A stretch of 64,000 nt of DNA from Amycolatopsis sp. A133 (GTDB lineage Bacteria; Actinomycetota; Actinomycetes; Mycobacteriales; Pseudonocardiaceae): contig NZ_JAVHJU010000009.1 of the NCBI RefSeq assembly GCF_031082405.1, positions 124,001 through 188,000 of the forward strand. The letters run 5' to 3'. The notes under the pieces are model-generated. The model was not told the DNA's origin. It searched no databases and saw only the letters and a program-made list of their open reading frames with translations. Shown one piece after another: positions 1-6,763 of the stretch. The position numbers and the translations under genes are program-made. Numbering within the stretch: position 1 is the first letter of the stretch; the number at the start of each line of letters is the position of its first letter.

Positions 1-65
1 CGTTCGGCTGCTGGGGCGGCGGTGGGGTTGCCTCCTACCGTCGGAGGAGCGCTCGCCGTTTTGTC

Positions 66-1172
66 GTGGGAGGTGTGATCGGCGTGCTCGTGGCCCTCCA
101 GCGCACCGCCGAAGACCGCCGCCTCCCCGCGGCGGCGGAGCACGTGGTGGGACTGTTGCGGTCGTGGGGCCCGGGGCCGGAGCACCTGACGGGCCTCGCG
201 CTGGCGGGCATCGCGCTGCCGAGCCGGCTGGGGCCGCGGTTCGTGGACGCGCTGGTGTTCACCCGGTACGGCGTGGTGGTGATCGCCGCGCACGAACCGG
301 GGCCGGCGCAGTGGCCGGGCCCGGACGAGCGGGCAGGAGCGGGAGTGGCGGCCGCGAAGGGCGCGCTGGGCGGGCATGAGGGCGGCAGGTATGTGACGGG
401 GCTGGTCGCGGTGGTCCCGGCGGCGGATCCGGGGGCGAGCGAGCCTGAAGCGGACCCGGAGTTGTGGGGGCCGGAACCCGCGTCGGCGCCGCCCGGCCGC
501 CGGCCGGTGGCGGGCTCGTCGGAGGGCCGGTCGGAGGCTGCCCCAGCTCCGGGACCCGGCCCCCGAAGGGGCAGCTGGGCGGCCCCGCCGCAGACCCGGT
601 TCGAGGGTGTCCCGGAGCCGGGACCCGACCCCCGAAGCAGCAGCTGGGCGGCCCCGCCGCAGACCCGGTCCGAGGGTGCCCCAGCGCCGGGACCCGGCCC
701 CCAAAACACCCCACCGACGTTCCACTGGCGTGCCCCCGAGCCCGTGCCCGGTGTTGCGGTCGTGCTCGCCGATCCCCGTGGCCTGCGGCGGATCATCGCC
801 CAGCACAACCGGTGGCGGACCGTCTGGTCGGCCGATGACGTCCTCGACGCCTGCTACGCCCTCTCCCTCGCCCACCTCGCTCCACCGCGGGCGGCGCTGA
901 TCGCGGATGGCTTCCCGGCCCGGCTTCCGGTGCTCGACCGGCTGCCGGAACTGCCCGCCGTGATTCCCGTCCTCCCGGAACCGCCTCCGCCCGCGGCCGA
1001 GGACGATGCCGTTGCGTGGACGCCGGCGGTGCGCGGGCCCGGCTCGGCCGTCTTCCCGCGGCCGCGGCCGATCCGGCAGGTTCCGTGGGGGCTCGTCTTT
1101 GTGCTCACCGTGCTCGTCACCGTGGGGATCGTCGCCGCCGTCTTTGTCGCCCAGGTCTTCCACGGCTCCTGA
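66..1172 (+). CDS. Hypothetical NERD-like protein with Pro-rich linker and C-terminal membrane anchor
   Basis: 368 residues from the first GTG. In-frame GTGs follow at 75, 84 and 90; GGGAGGT at 68-74 sits 9 bases before the GTG at 84, so 84 may be the true start. The N-terminal ~110 residues contain a VDALVFTRYGVVVI strand pattern weakly resembling nuclease-related (NERD) domains. Residues ~120-220 are a Pro/Gly-rich linker in which a ~20-residue unit around SSWAAPPQTR is nearly duplicated at the DNA level (about 552-610 and 622-680). A second folded part (~240-290, with NRWRTVWSADDVLDACYAL) precedes one hydrophobic helix close to the C-terminus (GLVFVLTVLVTVGIVAAVFV), so the bulk is probably cytoplasmic. 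The function is not known and the NERD resemblance is only a suggestion. Confidence 0.7.
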   Translation: MGGVIGVLVALQRTAEDRRLPAAAEHVVGLLRSWGPGPEHLTGLALAGIALPSRLGPRFVDALVFTRYGVVVIAAHEPGPAQWPGPDERAGAGVAAAKGALGGHEGGRYVTGLVAVVPAADPGASEPEADPELWGPEPASAPPGRRPVAGSSEGRSEAAPAPGPGPRRGSWAAPPQTRFEGVPEPGPDPRSSSWAAPPQTRSEGAPAPGPGPQNTPPTFHWRAPEPVPGVAVVLADPRGLRRIIAQHNRWRTVWSADDVLDACYALSLAHLAPPRAALIADGFPARLPVLDRLPELPAVIPVLPEPPPPAAEDDAVAWTPAVRGPGSAVFPRPRPIRQVPWGLVFVLTVLVTVGIVAAVFVAQVFHGS

Positions 1173-1266
1173 ACTGCCCCGATCGTTTCGCGTCAACGGG
1201 ACCGGCTGCACCGTTTCCCCCGCGCCTCCGCTGGGCACCTCCGGGTAGACGTGAAAGGGGTTCACG

Positions 1267-1935
1267 ATGCCGCGCACCCGAGCGCTTGTCCTGCTGGCCG
1301 TCCTCGCCGGTTCGTCCCTCACTGGGTGCAAGCTCGCCGACGAGCTGGCGTCCGGGGCCGGGCCGGTGACCCAGGCGCCCGGCACGGTCGCCGCTCCGCC
1401 GATCTCGCCCGACCAGGCGCGGACCGAACTGGCCGCCCTCAAGGTCGCCGTGCGCGGGACCATGGACGGCTACAGCCGTGACGAGTTCCCGCACTGGGAC
1501 AAGGTCGACGCGAACTGCGACGTCCGGGAGCAGGTGCTCAAGCGCGACGGCAAGGACGTCAAGACCGACGCGCAGTGCGCGGCGAAGTCCGGCACCTGGG
1601 TCAGCCCCTACGACGGCGAGACCTGGCACAAGGCGTCCGATGTGGACATCGACCACGTCGTCCCGCTCGGGCAGGCCTGGGTCAGCGGCGCGAAGAGCTG
1701 GACGCGGGAACGGCGGGAGCAGTTCGCGAACGACCTCGTCCGGCCGCAGCTGAAGGCGGTCACCGACAACCTCAACGTGCAGAAGAGCGACAAGGCCCCG
1801 GACGCCTGGAAGCCGCCGCTCGTGTCGTACTGGTGCGCCTACGCCACCGACTGGATCGTGGTGAAGCGCAACTACGGCCTGACGATCACCGTCCCGGAGC
1901 AGAAGGCGCTGGAGTCGATGTTGCAGCGCTGCTAG
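1267..1935 (+). CDS. Exported HNH-family nuclease lipoprotein (DUF1524/GmrSD C-terminal type)
   Basis: 222 residues. The signal peptide ends in lipobox LTGC (Cys near residue 20), so the protein should be a lipid-anchored surface protein. The body carries the compact HNH layout of secreted actinobacterial nucleases: DVDIDHVVPL with the catalytic His, a central SGAKSWT...FANDL helix, then NLNVQKSDKAPDAWKPP with the Asn and terminal metal-site region. The GAAAGGGG ribosome site lies just before the ATG. Family members are small extracellular DNases thought to scavenge nucleotides; no immunity gene is adjacent, so a toxin role is not supported. The stop codon overlaps the stop of the next gene, on the opposite strand, by four bases. 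Confidence 0.9.
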   Translation: MPRTRALVLLAVLAGSSLTGCKLADELASGAGPVTQAPGTVAAPPISPDQARTELAALKVAVRGTMDGYSRDEFPHWDKVDANCDVREQVLKRDGKDVKTDAQCAAKSGTWVSPYDGETWHKASDVDIDHVVPLGQAWVSGAKSWTRERREQFANDLVRPQLKAVTDNLNVQKSDKAPDAWKPPLVSYWCAYATDWIVVKRNYGLTITVPEQKALESMLQRC

Positions 1936-2708
1936 AAGGAACGCGCCGCGGAGACCGCCTGGCCGGCGTAGGACGGTCCGAACAGGACGGTGTGCACCAG
2001 CAGCGGGAACAGCTGGTGCAGCCCGATCCGGTCGCGCCACCCGGCCGCCAGTGGCGTCACCTCTTCGTAGGCGACGACGACACGATCGAGGTGCGGGCAG
2101 CCGAACAGGCGCAGCATGGCCAGGTCCGTCTCGCGGTGCCCGCCGTGCGCGGCCGGATCGATCAGCCACACCTGGTGCCCGTCCCACAGGACGTTGCCGT
2201 TCCAGAGGTCGCCGTGCAGCCGCGCGGGCGGCTCCGCCGAAGCCGGGATCCGCGCGCAGGCCCGCTCGAACACCGCCGCTTCGGACGGGCCGAACGTTCC
2301 CGCGTCCACCGCCAGGCGGACGTAGGGCAGCACGCGGTCGGACGCGTACCAGGCCGCCCAGTCGCCGGCCGGGACATTGGCCATCGGCGCCCGGCCGATC
2401 CACGCCTCCGCCGGTCCGTCCGGCGGCGGTGCGCCGAACGCCGGAGCGCCCGCCGTGTGCAACCCGGCCAGCCCGCGGCCGAAACGGTCCGCGGCCGACG
2501 CCGACGGGCGCCCGGCCGGGACACGGTCGATCACCAGCCGGTCCCGGTCGTGGCTGTGCACGGCGGGTATCGGGACCGTGCCCGCCGCAGCCAGCCAGCG
2601 CAGGCCCGCCGCCTCGGCCGCCGCGGCCCCGGGAGCGTGGCCCCGCTTGACGACCACCTCGCGGCCGTCGTCAAGGACGGCTTCGCGGACGTCTCCGGGC
2701 TCGCTCAT
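1932..2708 (-). CDS. Fructosamine/ketosamine kinase family protein
   Basis: About 258 residues from the ATG at 2708; an in-frame GTG at 2717 is also possible. The fold is aminoglycoside-phosphotransferase-like: N-terminal lobe VLDDGREVVVKRG with the ATP-binding Lys, catalytic loop LHGDLWNGNVLW, and the metal motif LIDPAAHGGHRETDLAM. The terminal GLHQLFPLLVHTVLFG segment is typical of the fructosamine kinase family, which phosphorylates protein-bound or free ketosamines for deglycation. Substrate cannot be assigned from sequence. The gene is convergent with the HNH lipoprotein (stops overlap) and divergent from the YjbR gene, from which it is separated by only about 55 bases. Confidence 0.85.
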   Translation of the reverse strand: MSEPGDVREAVLDDGREVVVKRGHAPGAAAAEAAGLRWLAAAGTVPIPAVHSHDRDRLVIDRVPAGRPSASAADRFGRGLAGLHTAGAPAFGAPPPDGPAEAWIGRAPMANVPAGDWAAWYASDRVLPYVRLAVDAGTFGPSEAAVFERACARIPASAEPPARLHGDLWNGNVLWDGHQVWLIDPAAHGGHRETDLAMLRLFGCPHLDRVVVAYEEVTPLAAGWRDRIGLHQLFPLLVHTVLFGPSYAGQAVSAARSF

Positions 2709-2761
2709 GTTCCGCACGGTACCGGCGCGCTACGGTGGTCGCCGGAGATTGGGGGACGACG

Positions 2762-3118
2762 GTGACGGTGCAGGTCCGGGAACTCGAACAGCTGCTCGGA
2801 ACGCTGGCGGAGGTCCAGCGCTCGGAGGCGCGCGACTACTCGTCGTTCAGCGTGCGCGGCAAGCGGTTCGGCTACTTCTGGCCGCGGACCCGGACCGTCG
2901 GCCTCAAGCAGACCGTTTCCGAACAGCTGGCGCTGGTCTCGGAGCGGCCGGACGTGTTCGAGGTGCAGTTCACCGCGGGCGGGTTCGGCTGGGTGGTCGT
3001 GTACCTCGACGGCATCGACGCCGAAGAGCTCGCCGAGCTCCTCTACGAGGCCTGGCGGCTGTCCGCGCCGGAGGAGCTCGTCGCGGAGGTGCCCTTCACC
3101 AGGATCGCCCGGGCGTAG
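2762..3118 (+). CDS. MmcQ/YjbR family protein
   Basis: 118 residues from a GTG at 2762 (GTG at 2768 also possible), with GGGGGA at about 2751-2756 as ribosome site. A longer in-frame start at 2735 exists but precedes this site. The sequence shows the CyaY-like YjbR pattern: an N-terminal helix, KRFGYFWP, GLKQTVSEQLALV, the strand FEVQFTAGGFGWVVVYL, and a final AEELAELLYEAWRLSAPEELV helix. YjbR proteins are small DNA-binding-like fold proteins of unclear role. The last ~76 bases overlap the 3' end of the convergent acetyltransferase gene. Confidence 0.75.
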   Translation: MTVQVRELEQLLGTLAEVQRSEARDYSSFSVRGKRFGYFWPRTRTVGLKQTVSEQLALVSERPDVFEVQFTAGGFGWVVVYLDGIDAEELAELLYEAWRLSAPEELVAEVPFTRIARA

Positions 3119-3942
3119 AGCAGGTCGAACCCCTGCCGCTGGGCGTTCTGCTGCGACTTCGACCCCGGCAGCGTGGTGACGATGGCGACGTCGCACCCGG
3201 CCGCGGTGGCCGCGGCGAGCCGGGTGCGCAGCAGTGCCGTCTGGACGCCGCGGCGGCGGTGGGCCGGCATGGTGGCGGCGCCGGCGAACTGCGCGATCCC
3301 GTCGGTGACCCGGAAACTCGCGCCGCCGGCGAACTCGCCGTTCCGTTCCGCCGTGTACCGCCGGACCCCGGCCATGTCCCGCAGCGCGTTCACGATGATC
3401 TCGGGGGAGAAGTCTTCGTGCGAAGGCAGGCCTTCGGTATCGGTGACCATGGAGGCACCGGCGATGGCGGCCAGCCAGGTTTCGAGCTCGTCGTCCCGGC
3501 ACGGCCGGACCTCGCCGGCGGCGGCTTCCACCGGGCCGCCGAGGCGCCGGCCGAGCACGTTCTCGTACGACTCCAGCCGGTAGCCGCGCGCGGTCAGGAA
3601 CGTCCCGACGGACGGATCGGCCAGGTGGCACAGCTCGACTTGCACCGGCGCGCCCAGCTCGGCGAAGACCGCTTCCACCTCGTCGAGGTCGTCGGGCAGG
3701 CCGGCGAAGCCGAGGCCCGCGACCTTGTTGAACGGTGAGCCCGCTTCGGCGAAGGCCGCGACACCTCCGGCGAGCGGGCGTGTGAAGCCGAGGTCATCCC
3801 CGAGCCGCGCGCGGGCAGCAGCACTGCACGCGGCGACGAACCGTGCTTCCGCGCGTTCGATGCGCTCGGCCAGAGCTGTGTCGCAAAAGAGCCGTTCCCC
3901 GTCCACATCCCCACAGTGGCGGACGCGGACGGGGAACTCCAA
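3043..3942 (-). CDS. GNAT family N-acetyltransferase
   Basis: 299 residues. The C-terminal half (residues ~150-290) has the GNAT core: GGASFRVTDGIAQFAGAATM strands, the acetyl-CoA pyrophosphate loop HRRRGVQTALL, and TTLPGSKSQQNAQRQGFDLLYARAIL. The N-terminal half (GSPFNKVAGLGF..., LCHLADPSVGTFLTARGY) resembles a second, degenerate GNAT-like domain, as in two-domain actinobacterial acetyltransferases. The substrate is unknown. The 3' end overlaps the convergent yjbR-like gene by 76 bases. Confidence 0.85.
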   Translation of the reverse strand: MEFPVRVRHCGDVDGERLFCDTALAERIERAEARFVAACSAAARARLGDDLGFTRPLAGGVAAFAEAGSPFNKVAGLGFAGLPDDLDEVEAVFAELGAPVQVELCHLADPSVGTFLTARGYRLESYENVLGRRLGGPVEAAAGEVRPCRDDELETWLAAIAGASMVTDTEGLPSHEDFSPEIIVNALRDMAGVRRYTAERNGEFAGGASFRVTDGIAQFAGAATMPAHRRRGVQTALLRTRLAAATAAGCDVAIVTTLPGSKSQQNAQRQGFDLLYARAILVKGTSATSSSGADSRQAS

Positions 3943-3949
3943 CCGTTTT

Positions 3950-6034
3950 TCAGCCTTCCACCCGGTGCGAAGCCCAGAACGACGTCAGGTCGGTCGACCC
4001 GGCCGCCGCCTGCGCCGCGGCCTTGAACTCCGCCGTGGTCGACACGCCGTACCAGTGCGACTGCGCGTACGACTTCAGCAGGTTCGCCATCGCCGTGTCG
4101 CCGATCAGCCGCCGCAGGTCGTGCAGCGTGCACTTGCCGTAGTTGTAGACCACCGTCGAGTACCGGGACGAATGCGCGTCCCAGTAGGCCATCGAGTTGC
4201 TCAGCTTCTCCGCGCTCGACTGCCACGTGATGCCGCAGCCGCTGCCGGTGATCCCGCGGTAGAGGTCGGTGGCGTAGTCGGTGAAGCTCTCGTCGAGCCA
4301 CGGGGAGGTGTACTCGTCGTCGCCGACGATGCCGTACCACCACTGGTGGGCGATCTCGTGCGGCAGCGCCACGTTCGACACCAGGTCGAGCACGAAGCCC
4401 GGGTACTCCATGCCGCCGAACCAGAAGTTGTTGTCCAGCACCACGTCCAGCTCGCCGTACGGGTAATCGCCGAAGCGGCCCGAATGGACGTCGACGGAGT
4501 CGGCGGCCAGCGCCAGCATCGAGTTCGCGCTGCTCGTGGAAATCCCGCCGACCGAGTAGACGTTGACCCGCACGCCCTTGCCGGACGTCGTCGAGATCTT
4601 CGCGAACGGCCCGGCGGCCCACGCGAAGTCCCGCACCTTGGCCGCCACCGCGTGCGTGGTGGTCGTGGTGCCGCTGGTGGTCTCGGTCGAGGTGCCGGTG
4701 GCCGGGGTCAGCAGCGACGCCGGGTGGACGAGGGTGACGTCGAAGTCGCCGATCACCGTGTAGAACGACTCGCCGTTGTTCGTGTAGGGGTCGAGGTGCC
4801 AGCCCGCGCCGTCGCGGACCGCGAGCACCGGCAGCGCGTTGCCGATCATGTTGTACGCGCCGTCGTGGCCGAACCGGTCGGCGCCGCTGGGCACGACGAT
4901 CTTCAGGTCGAACCCGATGGTCGCCGACTGCCCCTGGGCCAGCGGCGCGGGCAGGGTGATCTTCAAGGCCGTGCAGTTCACGCTCAGCGCCGATGGCGTG
5001 CCGCCGGTGACGTTGGTGACGGTGATCGGCGTCGTCGGGCAGGCGCCGTGGTAGTTGTCCCAGAGCCGCAGGTAGACCTCGGGCAGCGCGGTCGCCGAAC
5101 CGTTGGTGAAGCCGACGCTCTGGTGCCCGGTCCAGGTGTCGCCCGCGGTGTTCGAGGTCAGGTTCACCGTGTACGCGGGGTTGACCGGCGTGCGCGTCGA
5201 GTCGGCGGGTGCGGCCGAGATCGTCCAGGTGAACGTGGCGCTGCCGCTGTTGCCGGCCGGGTCCTTCGCCGTCACGGTCACCGAGGAGGTGCCCGCGGCG
5301 GTCGGCGTGCCGGTGATCTTGCCGGTGCCCGCCCCGATCGCGAGGCCGGCGGGCAGGCCGGTGGCGCTGTAGGTGAGCGCGTCGCCCTGCGGGTCGCTCG
5401 CCTGGATCTGCAGTGCCGCGGCTTGGCCGACGGCGCCGGTCCGGGCGCCCGGCGAGGTGACGACCGGCGACTGCGGGTTGCTCGTCCCGGTCGTGGTCAG
5501 CGAGAAGTCGTCGAGGAGGAAGTTGGTGGCCAGGCTGGAGTCCTCGGTGCCGGTGATCTTCAGCGTCACCGTCTGACCGAGGTAGCGGGAGACGTCCACC
5601 GTGCGCTGGACGTAGCCGGTGTTCTTGTCGAGGTTCGAGTAGCTCGCCAGCGTGTCGGAGCCCGCCTGCACCAGCAGCTTGTCGTACTTCGTGCTGGTCG
5701 TCGTCTCCTTGGTGTCGATGTGCGACCACCACGACAGCGTCGCCGACGCGCAGCCGGCGGGGAGCGTCAGCGACTGGGACAGGGTGTCGGTGTGCGTGCT
5801 GCCGGTGCCGTCCAGCCAGGCGACCGCCGTCCCGCCGTGTGCGGGTTCCGCCGCGGTGGCCGCGGAGATGACCCCGCTGGTCTGGGTCCACGGCGCGGTG
5901 CCGCTCTCGAACCCGCCGTTGCCGACGATCTGGTCACCGCAGACCGCGGCGGCCTGGGCCGGCGCGGCGACGGCGACTGTGCCCAGCAGGCCGGTGGCCA
6001 CGCCGAGCGCAGCAGAAAGCACCCTCGATCTCAT
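3950..6034 (-). CDS. Secreted M1-family zinc metallopeptidase with jelly-roll and Ig-like domains
   Basis: 694 residues. A Sec signal peptide ends near residue 29 (APAQA-A). Residues ~33-190 form a carbohydrate-binding-like jelly roll (GNGGFESGTAPWTQTSG... FLLDDFSLTTTG), ~195-280 a putative Ig domain (PVVTSPGARTGAVGQAAALQI... GTPTAAG), and ~285-694 an aminopeptidase-N-like domain. The zinc site is HEIAHQWWYG (His559, Glu560, His563) with the third ligand Glu582 in LDESFTDYAT; the exopeptidase GAMEN motif is replaced by FGGMEYPG, which keeps the Glu. Secretion and extra binding domains suggest an extracellular peptidase acting on peptides or glycoproteins. Confidence 0.92.
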   Translation of the reverse strand: MRSRVLSAALGVATGLLGTVAVAAPAQAAAVCGDQIVGNGGFESGTAPWTQTSGVISAATAAEPAHGGTAVAWLDGTGSTHTDTLSQSLTLPAGCASATLSWWSHIDTKETTTSTKYDKLLVQAGSDTLASYSNLDKNTGYVQRTVDVSRYLGQTVTLKITGTEDSSLATNFLLDDFSLTTTGTSNPQSPVVTSPGARTGAVGQAAALQIQASDPQGDALTYSATGLPAGLAIGAGTGKITGTPTAAGTSSVTVTAKDPAGNSGSATFTWTISAAPADSTRTPVNPAYTVNLTSNTAGDTWTGHQSVGFTNGSATALPEVYLRLWDNYHGACPTTPITVTNVTGGTPSALSVNCTALKITLPAPLAQGQSATIGFDLKIVVPSGADRFGHDGAYNMIGNALPVLAVRDGAGWHLDPYTNNGESFYTVIGDFDVTLVHPASLLTPATGTSTETTSGTTTTTHAVAAKVRDFAWAAGPFAKISTTSGKGVRVNVYSVGGISTSSANSMLALAADSVDVHSGRFGDYPYGELDVVLDNNFWFGGMEYPGFVLDLVSNVALPHEIAHQWWYGIVGDDEYTSPWLDESFTDYATDLYRGITGSGCGITWQSSAEKLSNSMAYWDAHSSRYSTVVYNYGKCTLHDLRRLIGDTAMANLLKSYAQSHWYGVSTTAEFKAAAQAAAGSTDLTSFWASHRVEG

Positions 6035-6130
6035 GGAGGTCGTCCTTTCCCGGCTCCGCCCGTGGGAGCCAGGAGAAGCGTCCTCTGCGGTCCGGGCCGC
6101 AACAACCCGCCATGAGTCGGGTTCGGCGGC

Positions 6131-6352
6131 TCAGGCCTGCTGGAGCACGTTCAGCAGGATGACCAGCAGCGCGATGGCCCCGGCGACCGCGAGGCACGCG
6201 GACACCGCGGACCGGATCATTTCCCCGAACCCCTTCGCGGTGCGGGCCCGGTAGGCGGAGTAGTTGGCGCGGGCCTCGCGGGCGCTGTGGACGCGGCTGC
6301 CGACGAGCAGCCCGGCGCCCAGTGCGAGGAGGACGGCGATGAAAACGGACAC
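6131..6352 (-). CDS. Small two-helix membrane protein
   Basis: 73 residues from a GTG at 6352 preceded by GGAAGGGA at a good distance. Longer in-frame starts exist but their extra residues look non-coding. There are two hydrophobic segments: SVFIAVLLALGAGLLVG at the N-terminus and ACLAVAGAIALLVILLNVL at the C-terminus, joined by a basic, Tyr/Arg-rich loop (REARANYSAYRARTAKG). No family was recognised. It lies downstream of, and in the same direction as, the BTAD regulator but is separated from it by ~410 bases. Confidence 0.65.
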   Translation of the reverse strand: MSVFIAVLLALGAGLLVGSRVHSAREARANYSAYRARTAKGFGEMIRSAVSACLAVAGAIALLVILLNVLQQA

Positions 6353-6510
6353 GAGCGAGTCCCTTCCGGACGGGAACGGTGGACGGTGTTCCTTTCTAGA
6401 CCTGGCGGACGCCGTGCGCCACGGCTTGTCGGAATCCGCCGGTGGGGCCGGAAGACCCTGGTGGTCGCGGCGCCCCGCGTTCCTCGGAACACCGCCGGGA
6501 CCGATCCGCG

Positions 6511-6546
6511 GTATTCGTAGTTTTCCCTGTCCGGCAGGGAGAATAC
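6511..6546. other. Bulged stem-loop in intergenic space
   Basis: Left arm GTATTC (6511-6516) pairs with GAATAC (6541-6546); an inner stem TCCCTG (6524-6529) pairs with CAGGGA (6535-6540) around a five-base loop, leaving a seven-base bulge on the left. It lies in the ~410-base space between the small membrane protein gene and the BTAD regulator. It could be a terminator for the regulator mRNA, a 5' leader structure of the small membrane gene, or an operator. Apart from this and the 26-codon ORF nothing else was seen in the space. Confidence 0.4.
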
Positions 6547-6664
6547 GAGTGTCCGGGCGTCCGGATCGAACATCCACTTCGGACTGATGTCGATCAAGGC
6601 ACCTTGATGTGCGGAACTTGTACACCGCATGGGGAGCTTGGGACCTTCCGACAGGGAGGACGAA

Positions 6665-6745
6665 ATGGGTACCGCGGCGCGCAACTACAGCGAAAAGGCC
6701 GGCCGGTCGCTCGTCTTCACGGGCTCGCACAACATCTCTGCGTAG
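6665..6745 (+). CDS. Possible 26-residue small peptide
   Basis: ATG at 6665 follows a strong AGGGAGGA site (6653-6660) and opens a 26-codon frame, MGTAARNYSEKAGRSLVF... ending TAG at 6745. The peptide is polar with a basic centre and no signal sequence. It converges on the 3' end of the BTAD regulator. A strong ribosome site before a very short frame is the only evidence; no homologue is known to me, so this may be chance. Confidence 0.3.
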   Translation: MGTAARNYSEKAGRSLVFTGSHNISA

Positions 6746-6763
6746 CGCGCCACCTGCTGACGC

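Noticed and set aside
1267..1935. HNH lipoprotein as an antibacterial toxin with an immunity partner
   Set aside because: No adjacent small immunity-like gene or secretion-system context; a scavenging nuclease is simpler.
1117..2403. Long minus-strand open frame of 428 codons over the HNH gene
   Set aside because: Arg/Pro/Ala-rich shadow with no domain; the overlapping + strand HNH gene has a lipobox, ribosome site and family motifs.
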